From assembly GCA_035493955.1 (NCBI GenBank), contig DATJHI010000040.1:77023-141022 (forward strand): a DNA stretch of 64,000 bases, read 5' to 3'. This DNA comes from NCED01 sp035493955 (lineage in GTDB: Bacteria; Pseudomonadota; Alphaproteobacteria; Caulobacterales; Caulobacteraceae). The position numbers and the translations under genes were made by a program. Below, one piece after another: positions 45,378-52,552 of the stretch; position 1 is the first letter of the stretch, and the number at the start of each line of letters is the position of its first letter. Below the pieces are notes generated by a model. It worked only from the letters and a program-made list of their open reading frames with translations, was not told where the DNA came from and did no database searches.

Positions 45378-47078
45378 TCACGAAGCGGTCAAGGATGGCG
45401 CGCGCGCCGGCGCGTCCACAACGGCTCCGGACGCTGCACCGCGGATGCGGTCGATCAAGGCCGTAGGATCCTCCGGCGCGCGGTCGCCGCGCCAGGCCAC
45501 GTGTTGATCGGGGCGCGACAGAAGAAGGGCGTGCTCGTAGACCGGCGGAACGCCCGAACGACCGACGTCGAGCACGGTCAGCGGCACGCCCTTGCGGCGC
45601 GCCGCCTCGACCAGGCCGGTCACGGCGATGCTCCGGTCAAAACGTAGGAGGGTGTAGTCGGGGCCCATGGCGTCATAGAGCGAGCGGCCGTCCTCAAGCC
45701 AGAAGTGGGGGGTGCGGCAGCCCGGAACCGTGGACGGGGTGAAGTCGGACATCGAATAGCCCGGCGCGGCCGCCCCGTCATAGGCGATCAGGGGCGAGGT
45801 CTCATAGAAGTAGCCGAAGTTCAGGCCGCCGCAGCAGTACTGCCGGACATTGAGGTCATAGGCCGCCTGTCCCAAGGCGCGCCGCGCCGCCTCGCCCTCG
45901 GGAGTGAGCGCCTCAAGGTCGTCCGGCACCGAACGGCGCTGCTCGGCCGCTTGCTGGGCATGGTTCATGGCGAAATAGGAGACCTGCTCGGTGATCGGCC
46001 CCCGTTCGCCCTCATAGGCGTCCAGGATCGTGGCCGGGGCCCACCCCCGCAGATGCGCCGCCAGCAGCCAGGCGAGGTTGGCGGCGTCGGCGATCCCCGC
46101 ATTCATGCCGTAGCCCGCGAAAGGCACCCAGATGTGGGCCGCGTCGCCGCAGAGGAACACGCGGCCGCGGCGGAACCTGTCCGCCACCAAGCGCCGCCCG
46201 ACCCAATCCTCGTTGGTGATCATCTCGTATTGGAAGTCGGGGCCAACCCCCAGGATCTGGCGGATCGACCAGTCGCGATCGACGGAGTCGAACTCCGGCT
46301 CGTCGGCCTTGAGATAGTTGTGGACCAGCCAGCGGCGCTCGCCGTCGATGGCGTAGACATTCCCCGAACGGCGCGGATTGAGCGAGAAGTTCGACCACGC
46401 CGGCGCCGCGGTCATCATCCCCAACAGGGCGGGGGCGTCGATGAAGCTCGACTGCACACGCTGGACGACCGCATCGCCGACCAGTTTGGCGCCGATCGCC
46501 TTGCGGACACCCGAGCTGCCGCCGTCGCAACCGATCAGATAGCGGCAGGAGATGGTGGAGACGGCGCCGGTTTCGAGATCGCGGATCTTGGCCGACACGC
46601 CGCCCTCGACCTCCTCGAAACCCTCGAGGGAGGTCCGGCTCATGATCTTCAGGCGCGGCTGCTCCACCGCGTATTGAAAGAGGATGGGTTCGAGGAAGAT
46701 CTGGTTGATCCGATGGGGCGGCTCGGGCGTCGGCCACCAGGTGTCGTCGCCTTTCTCCCCTCGCGCCCGTCCCGCCGGTGAAGGGATCCGAATGCGCGAC
46801 ATTTCCTCGCCGACGGTGGTGGTGCGATAGGAGACGTCGTGCGGATAGTCGGCGGGCAGGCCCGCGGCACGGATGGTCCCCGCGATCCCGAGCCGCCGGA
46901 ATATCTCCATGGAGCGGGCCGAGACATGGTTGCACTTCACGCTCGGCGGCTCCCCGGCGCGGCGGAGCTCCACGACACGGACGTTCACTCCACGAGAGGC
47001 CAAGTCGATAGCCAAGGTCAGGCCGACCGGGCCCGCCCCGACGATCAATACGTCTGTATCGTGATCAGTCCCGTTCAC
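45378..47078 (-). CDS. FAD-dependent aromatic monooxygenase (MhpA/PheA-like class A hydroxylase)
   Basis: 566 aa, GTG start at 47078 with GGAGACTTAA upstream. The FAD fold motif VLIVGAGPVGLTLAIDLASRG is at the N-terminus, the DG-type motif in CRYLIGCDGGSSGVRKAIG, and GRVFLCGDAAHIWVPFAGYGMNAGIADAANLAW binds the FAD ribityl chain. A C-terminal thioredoxin-like domain is typical of phenol hydroxylase and MhpA types. As the first gene of the ring-cleavage operon it most likely hydroxylates a phenolic acid to the catechol that the LigAB-type enzyme opens. It takes the place that the two-component HpaBC hydroxylase has in the classical pathway. Confidence 0.9.
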   Translation of the reverse strand: MNGTDHDTDVLIVGAGPVGLTLAIDLASRGVNVRVVELRRAGEPPSVKCNHVSARSMEIFRRLGIAGTIRAAGLPADYPHDVSYRTTTVGEEMSRIRIPSPAGRARGEKGDDTWWPTPEPPHRINQIFLEPILFQYAVEQPRLKIMSRTSLEGFEEVEGGVSAKIRDLETGAVSTISCRYLIGCDGGSSGVRKAIGAKLVGDAVVQRVQSSFIDAPALLGMMTAAPAWSNFSLNPRRSGNVYAIDGERRWLVHNYLKADEPEFDSVDRDWSIRQILGVGPDFQYEMITNEDWVGRRLVADRFRRGRVFLCGDAAHIWVPFAGYGMNAGIADAANLAWLLAAHLRGWAPATILDAYEGERGPITEQVSYFAMNHAQQAAEQRRSVPDDLEALTPEGEAARRALGQAAYDLNVRQYCCGGLNFGYFYETSPLIAYDGAAAPGYSMSDFTPSTVPGCRTPHFWLEDGRSLYDAMGPDYTLLRFDRSIAVTGLVEAARRKGVPLTVLDVGRSGVPPVYEHALLLSRPDQHVAWRGDRAPEDPTALIDRIRGAASGAVVDAPARAPSLTAS

Positions 47079-47157
47079 TTAAGTCTCCGTCCGTCGGCGG
47101 CGATTGCAATACCAGCGAAGCGCCCCTATGCGAGCGCCGTCGTTGACGCGGCGACCA

Positions 47158-47179
47158 GATACATAACATGTTTAGTATC
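47158..47179. promoter_or_regulatory. 22-bp dyad, probable operator of the ring-cleavage operon
   Basis: GATACATAACATGTTTAGTA followed by TC is symmetric in 9 of 11 pairs around AACATGTT. It lies 80 bp before the monooxygenase start, within range of its promoter. Size and symmetry fit a MarR-, TetR- or GntR-type dimer. Partial matches occur at 57008-57022 and 59246-59255, in front of other units of the region. Confidence 0.5.
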
Positions 47180-47299
47180 TCGTCGCAATTCAGGGAAGGA
47201 TCTTCCCCGTCACCACCGTAGGGCGCGCCGCGACGGCTCAAGTCGCCAGGGAGTCGGGGCGAGGCGAGCAACGCCATTTTCCTTATAAACTGCGCTATT

Positions 47300-47315
47300 G
47301 ACCTATATGAAGGTC
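47300..47315. promoter_or_regulatory. Second inverted repeat in the divergent region
   Basis: GACCT-ATATGA-AGGTC, perfect 5-bp arms separated by 6 bp, in the middle of the 414-bp gap. The minus-strand string GACCTTCATA resembles GACCTTTATG at 57025-57034. Confidence 0.35.
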
Positions 47316-47492
47316 GAGTCCATTTTGCATCGGCGGCCAAGCGCACGCCAGCGATCGTACGCGTGGACGGTCAAGGGAGTTGGGAGCGAAGATCCGAGCT
47401 TGCCCTCAAAACAAAAGGCCTCGATTCTGGCCTATGATCATATCTAGTGTGGGCGTTCTTCGCCTTCATGACCGCCGCCTCGGAGGCCACCC

Positions 47493-48140
47493 CTGTCACG
47501 TATTCCGCTCGTCGATGAATTCGCCCTGAGCCCTGAGCAGCGTCGCGTCTACGACAAGATCGTATCGGGACCCCGCGGCCAGGTGGTCGGGCCCCTACGC
47601 GCCGCGCTGCATCATCCGGAACTGGCCGACCGCTGGCAGGAGTTCGGCGAGATCCTGCGCTATCGCACCAGCCTGCCTCACCGGCTGAAGGAACTGGCCA
47701 TCATCGTCACCGGCCGCCACTGGAACTGCCCGGTGGAGTGGGCCATCCATGCTGACGCCAGCTTGCGGGCGGGCCTGCCGCCGGCGCTGGTCGACTCCAT
47801 CCGCCTTTCCGAAACGCCGACCTCCGCCGACGAAGACGAACTGATCGTCTACGAATACACCCGGGAACTGCTGCAGCACGGGCACGTCTCGCAACCGGTC
47901 TACGCCGCCGCGCACGCGCGCTTCGACACCGTCGGCCTGGTCGAGCTGACGGCGCTGATCGGCTATTACAGCATGGTGGCGATGACCCTGAACGCCCACG
48001 ACGTCCCTGTGCCCGACTATCCGGGCTCGAAGCTGCCGCCGTTGTCGGCAGGACCCGATGGATTGTCGCCGCTGGCCGAACTCGCGCCCGCGCCGTCCGC
48101 CCCCTCGCCCAGCCAAAAGCAGGCTGCACGGAAAGCCTGA
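47493..48140 (+). CDS. Carboxymuconolactone-decarboxylase family protein, probable CTG start
   Basis: About 215 aa. The conserved N-terminus RIPLVDEFALSPEQRRVYDKIVSGPRG lies upstream of the first GTG (47583). The only plausible initiation codon in that stretch before the in-frame stop at 47469-47471 is CTG at 47493, six bases after GGAGG. The core shows HRLKELAIIVTGRHWNCPVEWAIHADASLRAGL, with the single Cys that replaces the CxxC of AhpD-type members. The C-terminal ~40 residues are Pro/Ser-rich. Family members include decarboxylases of aromatic lactones and peroxidase-like proteins; the reaction here is not assignable. Confidence 0.78.
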   Translation: MSRIPLVDEFALSPEQRRVYDKIVSGPRGQVVGPLRAALHHPELADRWQEFGEILRYRTSLPHRLKELAIIVTGRHWNCPVEWAIHADASLRAGLPPALVDSIRLSETPTSADEDELIVYEYTRELLQHGHVSQPVYAAAHARFDTVGLVELTALIGYYSMVAMTLNAHDVPVPDYPGSKLPPLSAGPDGLSPLAELAPAPSAPSPSQKQAARKA

Positions 48141-48167
48141 CGTCCCCGGCTTGATCGGAACACCGCC

Positions 48168-49085
48168 TTGACCGCATCGATTCCGCCGCAGCTCGTGGTG
48201 TTCGGCGACATCCCCCCCGAGCTCCGCCAAGCCCTCGAGCCCGCCTATGAACTGGTCGGCCGTACGTCCCTGCCGCCAGGGCCGGCCCCCGGTTTCGACA
48301 TAGCCGTCACCACCAGCGTGACCGGCCTCGACGCAGCCCAGATGGCCGCCCTGCCGGACCTGAAACTGATCGCCTGCAATGGCGCGGGGCTCGAGAACAT
48401 CGATGTGGCGGAGGCGAACCGCCGAGGGGTGGTCGTCCGCAACACCCCCGACGCGGTGACCACGGACACGGCGGACTTCGCCCTGGCGCTGATCTTCGCG
48501 ATCTCCCGGCGCCTGGTCGAAGGGGACCGGTTTGTCCGCGCCGGCCGATGGACCTCTGCCCGCATGGCGCCTTCGGTCCGCGTCCGGGGCAAGCGCCTGG
48601 GGATCGTCGGTTTCGGCAAGATCGGCTCGACCGTGGCCGAGCGCGCCGCGGCCCTGGGCCTCAAGGTCGCCTACAACGCCCGCAACGCCAAGCCGGGCCT
48701 TCCCTATGGGTTCGTCCAGAGCGTGGGCGACCTGGCGGAGGAGAGCGACTATCTGGTCCTTGCCTGTCCCGGCGGCGCCGAAACGCGCCACCTGGTCAAT
48801 GCGGAGATCCTGCGGCGGCTGGGACCCAAGGGTTATCTGATCAACATCTCCCGCGGCTCGGTGGTCGACGAAACCGCCCTGCTCGCCGCGTTGCGGGACA
48901 AGACCATCGCCGGCGCCGCCCTCGACGTGTTCGAGAACGAGCCGGCGATCGATCCGGCCTTCTTCGCGCTGGAGAACGTCGTGCTGACGCCGCACCTGGC
49001 CGCCGTGACCCAGGAGACCCGGGCCGACATCGCCGAGCACCTCAGGAGCGGTATCGCCGCCTTCCTGAACGCCAAGACCGCCTAG
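48168..49085 (+). CDS. D-isomer-specific 2-hydroxyacid dehydrogenase
   Basis: 305 aa, apparently from a TTG at 48168, 27 bp after the CMD gene. The Rossmann motif is GIVGFGKIGSTVAERA. The catalytic triad is present: Arg in LINISRGSVVDE, Glu in FENEPAID, His in LTPHLAAVT. It most resembles glyoxylate/hydroxypyruvate and hydroxyphenylpyruvate reductases. It could interconvert a 2-oxo and 2-hydroxy acid in this region, for example the oxoacid that feeds the benzoylformate decarboxylase, but this is inference. Confidence 0.88.
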   Translation: MTASIPPQLVVFGDIPPELRQALEPAYELVGRTSLPPGPAPGFDIAVTTSVTGLDAAQMAALPDLKLIACNGAGLENIDVAEANRRGVVVRNTPDAVTTDTADFALALIFAISRRLVEGDRFVRAGRWTSARMAPSVRVRGKRLGIVGFGKIGSTVAERAAALGLKVAYNARNAKPGLPYGFVQSVGDLAEESDYLVLACPGGAETRHLVNAEILRRLGPKGYLINISRGSVVDETALLAALRDKTIAGAALDVFENEPAIDPAFFALENVVLTPHLAAVTQETRADIAEHLRSGIAAFLNAKTA

Positions 49086-49086
49086 G

Positions 49087-49719
49087 TCAGGTCGCCGAGG
49101 GCGCCGAGGCCCGCGCCGCGGCCAGGCCGGCGAGGATATCCGGCAGGCGGTCGGCGGCTTCGTGTGCGCCTTCCTCATAGAGGCTGCGGCCGTGCGCATC
49201 GATCCCGACGGTCACCGGGCCGAGACCCTCCACCTGCAGGCGGGTCACCCGGTAGTGGACGATAAGGTCGTCCCAATACACGGCCTCGACCTTGCGGATC
49301 GCCTGGGACAAGAGGGTGCAGCCGCCGCCGAGGAACGACAGGTAAACGCAGCCGACCTCTTGCATGGCGCGGGCGCTTGCCACGTCCAGCCCGCCCTTGC
49401 CCCCCGTCACCCTCAGGCCGAAGCCGCGGATGAGTTCAGGCATGTAGGGGTTGAACCGGGTGGAGGTGGTGGGATTCATATAGACGAGCTCTGGTCCCCC
49501 CGGGGTCTCGTGGCTGTAGCCGCCGAGGTGCAGCAGGCTTCCGCCCTCGAGGCCGAACGGCAAAGGTTCGCCCCGGCGCAGGTAGTCCAGCATGCGCTCG
49601 TGGGTCGGCATGCCGGCGGTGATGGTGATCTCGCCGTTCAGGGTTATGAGGTCGCCGGCGTGCAGCGAACGCACCTCCGCCTCGGAGATCGGCAGCGAAA
49701 CCGCTTTCGGGCCTTGCAT
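49087..49719 (-). CDS. ttdB: Class I fumarase / L-tartrate dehydratase, beta subunit
   Basis: 210 aa, ATG at 49719. Marks of the C-terminal (beta) part of class I hydro-lyases: LHAGDLITLNGEITITAGMPTHERML, YSHETPGGPELVYMNPTTSTRFNPYMPELI, GGKGGLDVASARAMQEVGCVYLSFLGGGCTLLSQAIRKVEAVYWDDL. With the alpha subunit 4 bp upstream it forms an Fe-S hydratase of fumarate, tartrate, mesaconate or a similar acid. In this place it may serve the lower pathway instead of the missing HpaH hydratase, which would be unusual. Confidence 0.88.
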   Translation of the reverse strand: MQGPKAVSLPISEAEVRSLHAGDLITLNGEITITAGMPTHERMLDYLRRGEPLPFGLEGGSLLHLGGYSHETPGGPELVYMNPTTSTRFNPYMPELIRGFGLRVTGGKGGLDVASARAMQEVGCVYLSFLGGGCTLLSQAIRKVEAVYWDDLIVHYRVTRLQVEGLGPVTVGIDAHGRSLYEEGAHEAADRLPDILAGLAAARASAPSAT

Positions 49720-49723
49720 CGGG

Positions 49724-50593
49724 CTACTCGTAATATTCGACGTGGCCGGAATTGAAGATCCGGGCCGAACGGCGGCGATTGATCCAGCAGTTGAAGCACA
49801 CCGCGACCGGGGTGAAACCGTGGCCCGCGGCGTAGTTGACGTGCACGGCCATGGCGGTGCTGCCGCCGCCGGTGCCCATCGGCCCGAAGCCCGTGGCGTT
49901 CACGGCGGTCAGCAGCCGCGCCTCCATGTCCCGCAGGATCGGCTCCGGGTTGGTGGTCCCGAACGGCCGCAACATCGCCTCCTTGGCCATCTTGGCCGCG
50001 TAGTCGAAGGTGCCCCCGATCCCCACCCCGATCACCACGGGCGGGCAGTGCTGGGGACCGGCCTTCATCACCACCTCCATGATGTACTTCTCGATCACGT
50101 CGAGGGTCGGGAAGCTGAAGATCTCCAGCGCGGCCCAGCGCCCCGACCCCAGCGCCTTGGGCGAGCAGGTGATCTCCACATAGTCGGCGTCGTCGATCAC
50201 GTCGTAGGTGACGATCGGCATGTCCTTGCCCGCATGGCCCCGCTTCAGGGTCAGGGGATTGGTCACGTGCTCGAGCATCGGCGGCTGGATGGTGGCGACC
50301 AGATCGGCGAAGCCGTCCACGAAGGCCTTCTTGATCGGGCCGTCGAACTGCACCCGCGAGCCGATCTTCACGAAATAGACCGGCACCCCGGAGTCCGAGC
50401 AGACAAAGAAGTTCTTCGTTTCGGCCGCCCGGGCGCTCAGTTGCATCAACCCCAGGGTGTTGCGGGCGACGGGATCGGTCTCGGCCAGTTCCAACTGGCG
50501 AAGGGCCGCCTTGGTCTCCTCCGGGATCTTCCTCAGCGAGCGGTCATAGAGTTCTGCGCTCACCGATTTCAGCAACTCGTAAGTGACCGCCAT
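49724..50593 (-). CDS. ttdA: Class I fumarase / L-tartrate dehydratase, alpha subunit
   Basis: 289 aa, ATG at 50593 with GGGAGAG before it. The three [4Fe-4S] cysteine regions are recognisable: FFVCSDSGVPVYFVK, VEITCSPKALGSGR and VAVCFNCWINRRRSA. PPVVIGVGIGGTFDYAAKMAKEAMLRP is the substrate-binding stretch of this family. It forms the catalytic subunit with the beta subunit 4 bp downstream. The natural substrate (fumarate, tartrate or a pathway intermediate) cannot be told from the sequence. Confidence 0.88.
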   Translation of the reverse strand: MAVTYELLKSVSAELYDRSLRKIPEETKAALRQLELAETDPVARNTLGLMQLSARAAETKNFFVCSDSGVPVYFVKIGSRVQFDGPIKKAFVDGFADLVATIQPPMLEHVTNPLTLKRGHAGKDMPIVTYDVIDDADYVEITCSPKALGSGRWAALEIFSFPTLDVIEKYIMEVVMKAGPQHCPPVVIGVGIGGTFDYAAKMAKEAMLRPFGTTNPEPILRDMEARLLTAVNATGFGPMGTGGGSTAMAVHVNYAAGHGFTPVAVCFNCWINRRRSARIFNSGHVEYYE

Positions 50594-50747
50594 GGTTGGC
50601 TCTCCCTGTGCGCCGAGCGGTGCGCCGACTGGAATCCTACTCCCTTGCGGAGAGGCTGTCCGCCTCAGCCCCGCAACGGGCCTTGAAAGGTCGAAATATC
50701 ATCCTATTGCCTTTAGTCCAGCAATCTGGCGACATGACGCCTCCCGT

Positions 50748-51770
50748 ATGAAACCCGCTTTAGTCGGCCCGAGGTTCAGACCCTTGTCACCCACCGAAAC
50801 CGATCGCCAGACCGCCGGCCTCGACCGGCGCGGCCTGCTCCTGACCGGCGCTGCGGCGGTCGGCGCCGGTCTCGCCTCGAAGGCTTGGGCGGCGGCCCGG
50901 ACGTCGGCGCCCCCCGCCATGCGCCTCCTGCCCGCTCAGTACAGCTGGCCGCCAATGCCGGCCCAGGCGCCGGTGCGCGAAGGCCTGGCGCCGCTGCCGG
51001 ACGTCAAGCTCTGGTTCTGGGACACCGGCGGTCCGGGCGAGCCCATCGTGCTGCTGCATTCGAACACGGGCAGCGGCGAGGTCTGGGGCTACCAGCAGCC
51101 GGTGTTCGCCGCCGCGGGCTATCGGGTGATCGGCTATTCGCGGCGGGGCCACAGCCGGTCCGAAGCCGGCCCGAAGGACGCTCCGGGCACGGGCTCGGCC
51201 GACCTCCACGCCCTGATGGATTATCTGGGGGTGAACCGCTTCCACCTGCTGGGTTCGGCGGCCGGCGGGTTCATCGTCCCCGACTATGCCCTGTCACACC
51301 CCGAGCGGCTGCTGAGCATGACCATCGCCTCCAGCCAGGGCGGCGTCGCCGACCCGGCCTATCGCGCGGTCTCGGACGGTCTGCAGATGGAAGGGTTCCG
51401 CCAGATGCCGGCGGTGTTCCGCGAGGTCGGGCCCTCCTACCGGGCCGCCAATCCGCAGGGCGCGGCCCGTTGGGCCGAGCTGGAGAAGGCCTCCGCGCCG
51501 AACGGCCGGATCAACCAGAAAATGGCCAACGATCTGACCTGGGCCGCCATCGAGCGGATCAAGACCCCCGCCCTGGTGATGACCGGCTCGGCCGACCTGA
51601 TCCTGCCCCCCTCGCGCCTGCCGGAATGGGCCCGTCACCTGCAAAACTGCGAGACCGCGGTGATCAGCGAGGCCGGTCATTCGGCCTATTGGGAACAGCC
51701 GGTCGCCTTCAACCGCGCGGTGCTGGACTTCATCGGCCGGCATAGGGGCGGGCGCGCCCGCCAGGGGTGA
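50748..51770 (+). CDS. Tat-exported alpha/beta hydrolase-fold protein lacking the serine nucleophile
   Basis: 340 aa from ATG at 50748. Residues 26-50 look like a Tat signal (LDRRGLLLTGAAAVGAGLASKAWA). The hydrolase core has LLHSNTGSGEVWGYQQPVFAAAGYRVIGYSRRGHSRS, Asp in TGSADLILPPS and His in SEAGHSAYWEQP. The nucleophile elbow reads GSAAG (169-173): the central residue is Ala171, not Ser, Asp or Cys. It may therefore be a non-hydrolytic member (lyase, binding protein) or use another group. It is divergent from the ttdA gene and ends 10 bp from the GntR gene. Confidence 0.83.
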   Translation: MKPALVGPRFRPLSPTETDRQTAGLDRRGLLLTGAAAVGAGLASKAWAAARTSAPPAMRLLPAQYSWPPMPAQAPVREGLAPLPDVKLWFWDTGGPGEPIVLLHSNTGSGEVWGYQQPVFAAAGYRVIGYSRRGHSRSEAGPKDAPGTGSADLHALMDYLGVNRFHLLGSAAGGFIVPDYALSHPERLLSMTIASSQGGVADPAYRAVSDGLQMEGFRQMPAVFREVGPSYRAANPQGAARWAELEKASAPNGRINQKMANDLTWAAIERIKTPALVMTGSADLILPPSRLPEWARHLQNCETAVISEAGHSAYWEQPVAFNRAVLDFIGRHRGGRARQG

Positions 51771-51780
51771 CGCGCCGTCC

Positions 51781-52521
51781 TCAGCGCAGCTTGACGTCCA
51801 CCCGCACCACGTCGCCGCGGTAGATGCCGTTGGCGATCAGGACCAGCACCCCCCGCTGGTCGACCGCCGAGCGGTTCACATGGACAACCGGCGCGTTCAG
51901 CGGAATCTTCAGCAGGTCGGCGGTCTCGATGTCCGCGGTCCCCACGGTCAGGGACTGACGGGCGTCGACCACGGTCACCCCCGGAAGGCTGGCGGCGAGG
52001 CGCAGGGCCGTCTTCGAGGTGAAGGCCTCGTGCGGCATCTTCTTCGACAGCTTGGCGTCCAGATAGACGTCGGCCAGCAGGAAGGGCGTGCCGTTCTGCC
52101 AATGGCGCCGGCGCAGGTGGCGGTAGGAGTCGGAAAGCTCCCCGATCGCATGGGGCCGATAGGGCGGGACCACGCCGACCTCCTCGGACAGGATTTCGAT
52201 GGTCGCCCCTTCGCGGGCGCTGAGCAGGCCCGCCCAGTCGCTCTCGACCTCGCACCACAGCTGGTCCTGCGGCCTGCGGCGGACGAAGGTCCCCTTGGCG
52301 CGGAACCGCTCGACCAGGCCGTCCGCCTCCAGCATGCCCAACGCCTGGCGGATGGTGGCCCGGGCCACCCCGCAGTCGGCCGCCAGGTCGTCGACCGTGG
52401 GAATCTGCTCGCCGACCCGCCACTGACCGGATTCGATCCGCCGGCGAAACAGCGTCGCCAATTGTATGTAGCGGGAGACTGCGCTGCGGCTCAGGTCGGC
52501 GCGGGAGTCAGGCTTGGCCAT
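51781..52521 (-). CDS. GntR-family regulator with UTRA effector domain (HutC type)
   Basis: 246 aa, ATG at 52521. The winged helix (~15-85) has YIQLATLFRRRIESGQWRVGEQIPTVDDLAADCGVARATIRQALGMLEADGLVERFRAKGTFV. The UTRA ligand domain (~95-240) contains YRHLRRRHWQNGTPFLLADVYLD and ends VHVNRSAVDQRGVLVLIANGIYRGDVVRVDV. HutC-type regulators usually repress and respond to a pathway acid. It stands at the boundary between the dehydratase/hydrolase genes and the CoA module, so it is the best candidate to bind the repeats at 47158, 57008 and 59246 (inference). Confidence 0.92.
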   Translation of the reverse strand: MAKPDSRADLSRSAVSRYIQLATLFRRRIESGQWRVGEQIPTVDDLAADCGVARATIRQALGMLEADGLVERFRAKGTFVRRRPQDQLWCEVESDWAGLLSAREGATIEILSEEVGVVPPYRPHAIGELSDSYRHLRRRHWQNGTPFLLADVYLDAKLSKKMPHEAFTSKTALRLAASLPGVTVVDARQSLTVGTADIETADLLKIPLNAPVVHVNRSAVDQRGVLVLIANGIYRGDVVRVDVKLR

Positions 52522-52552
52522 CTGTCGTTCTTACCGGGCGCGGACGCTTCGC

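Larger units (their letters stand above)
47079..47492. other. Divergent control region, monooxygenase operon versus CMD-family gene
   Basis: A 414-bp AT-richer gap without a credible gene. It holds a 22-bp dyad (47158-47179), a second repeat GACCT-ATATGA-AGGTC (47300-47315) and a short palindrome TATGATCATA (47433-47442). All are reasonable protein-binding sites for control of the two divergent transcripts. Confidence 0.6.

Noticed and set aside
47065..47346. Small minus-strand frame in the divergent control region
   Set aside because: It lies over the operator-like repeats and the monooxygenase start, with no recognisable motif. Treated as non-coding.
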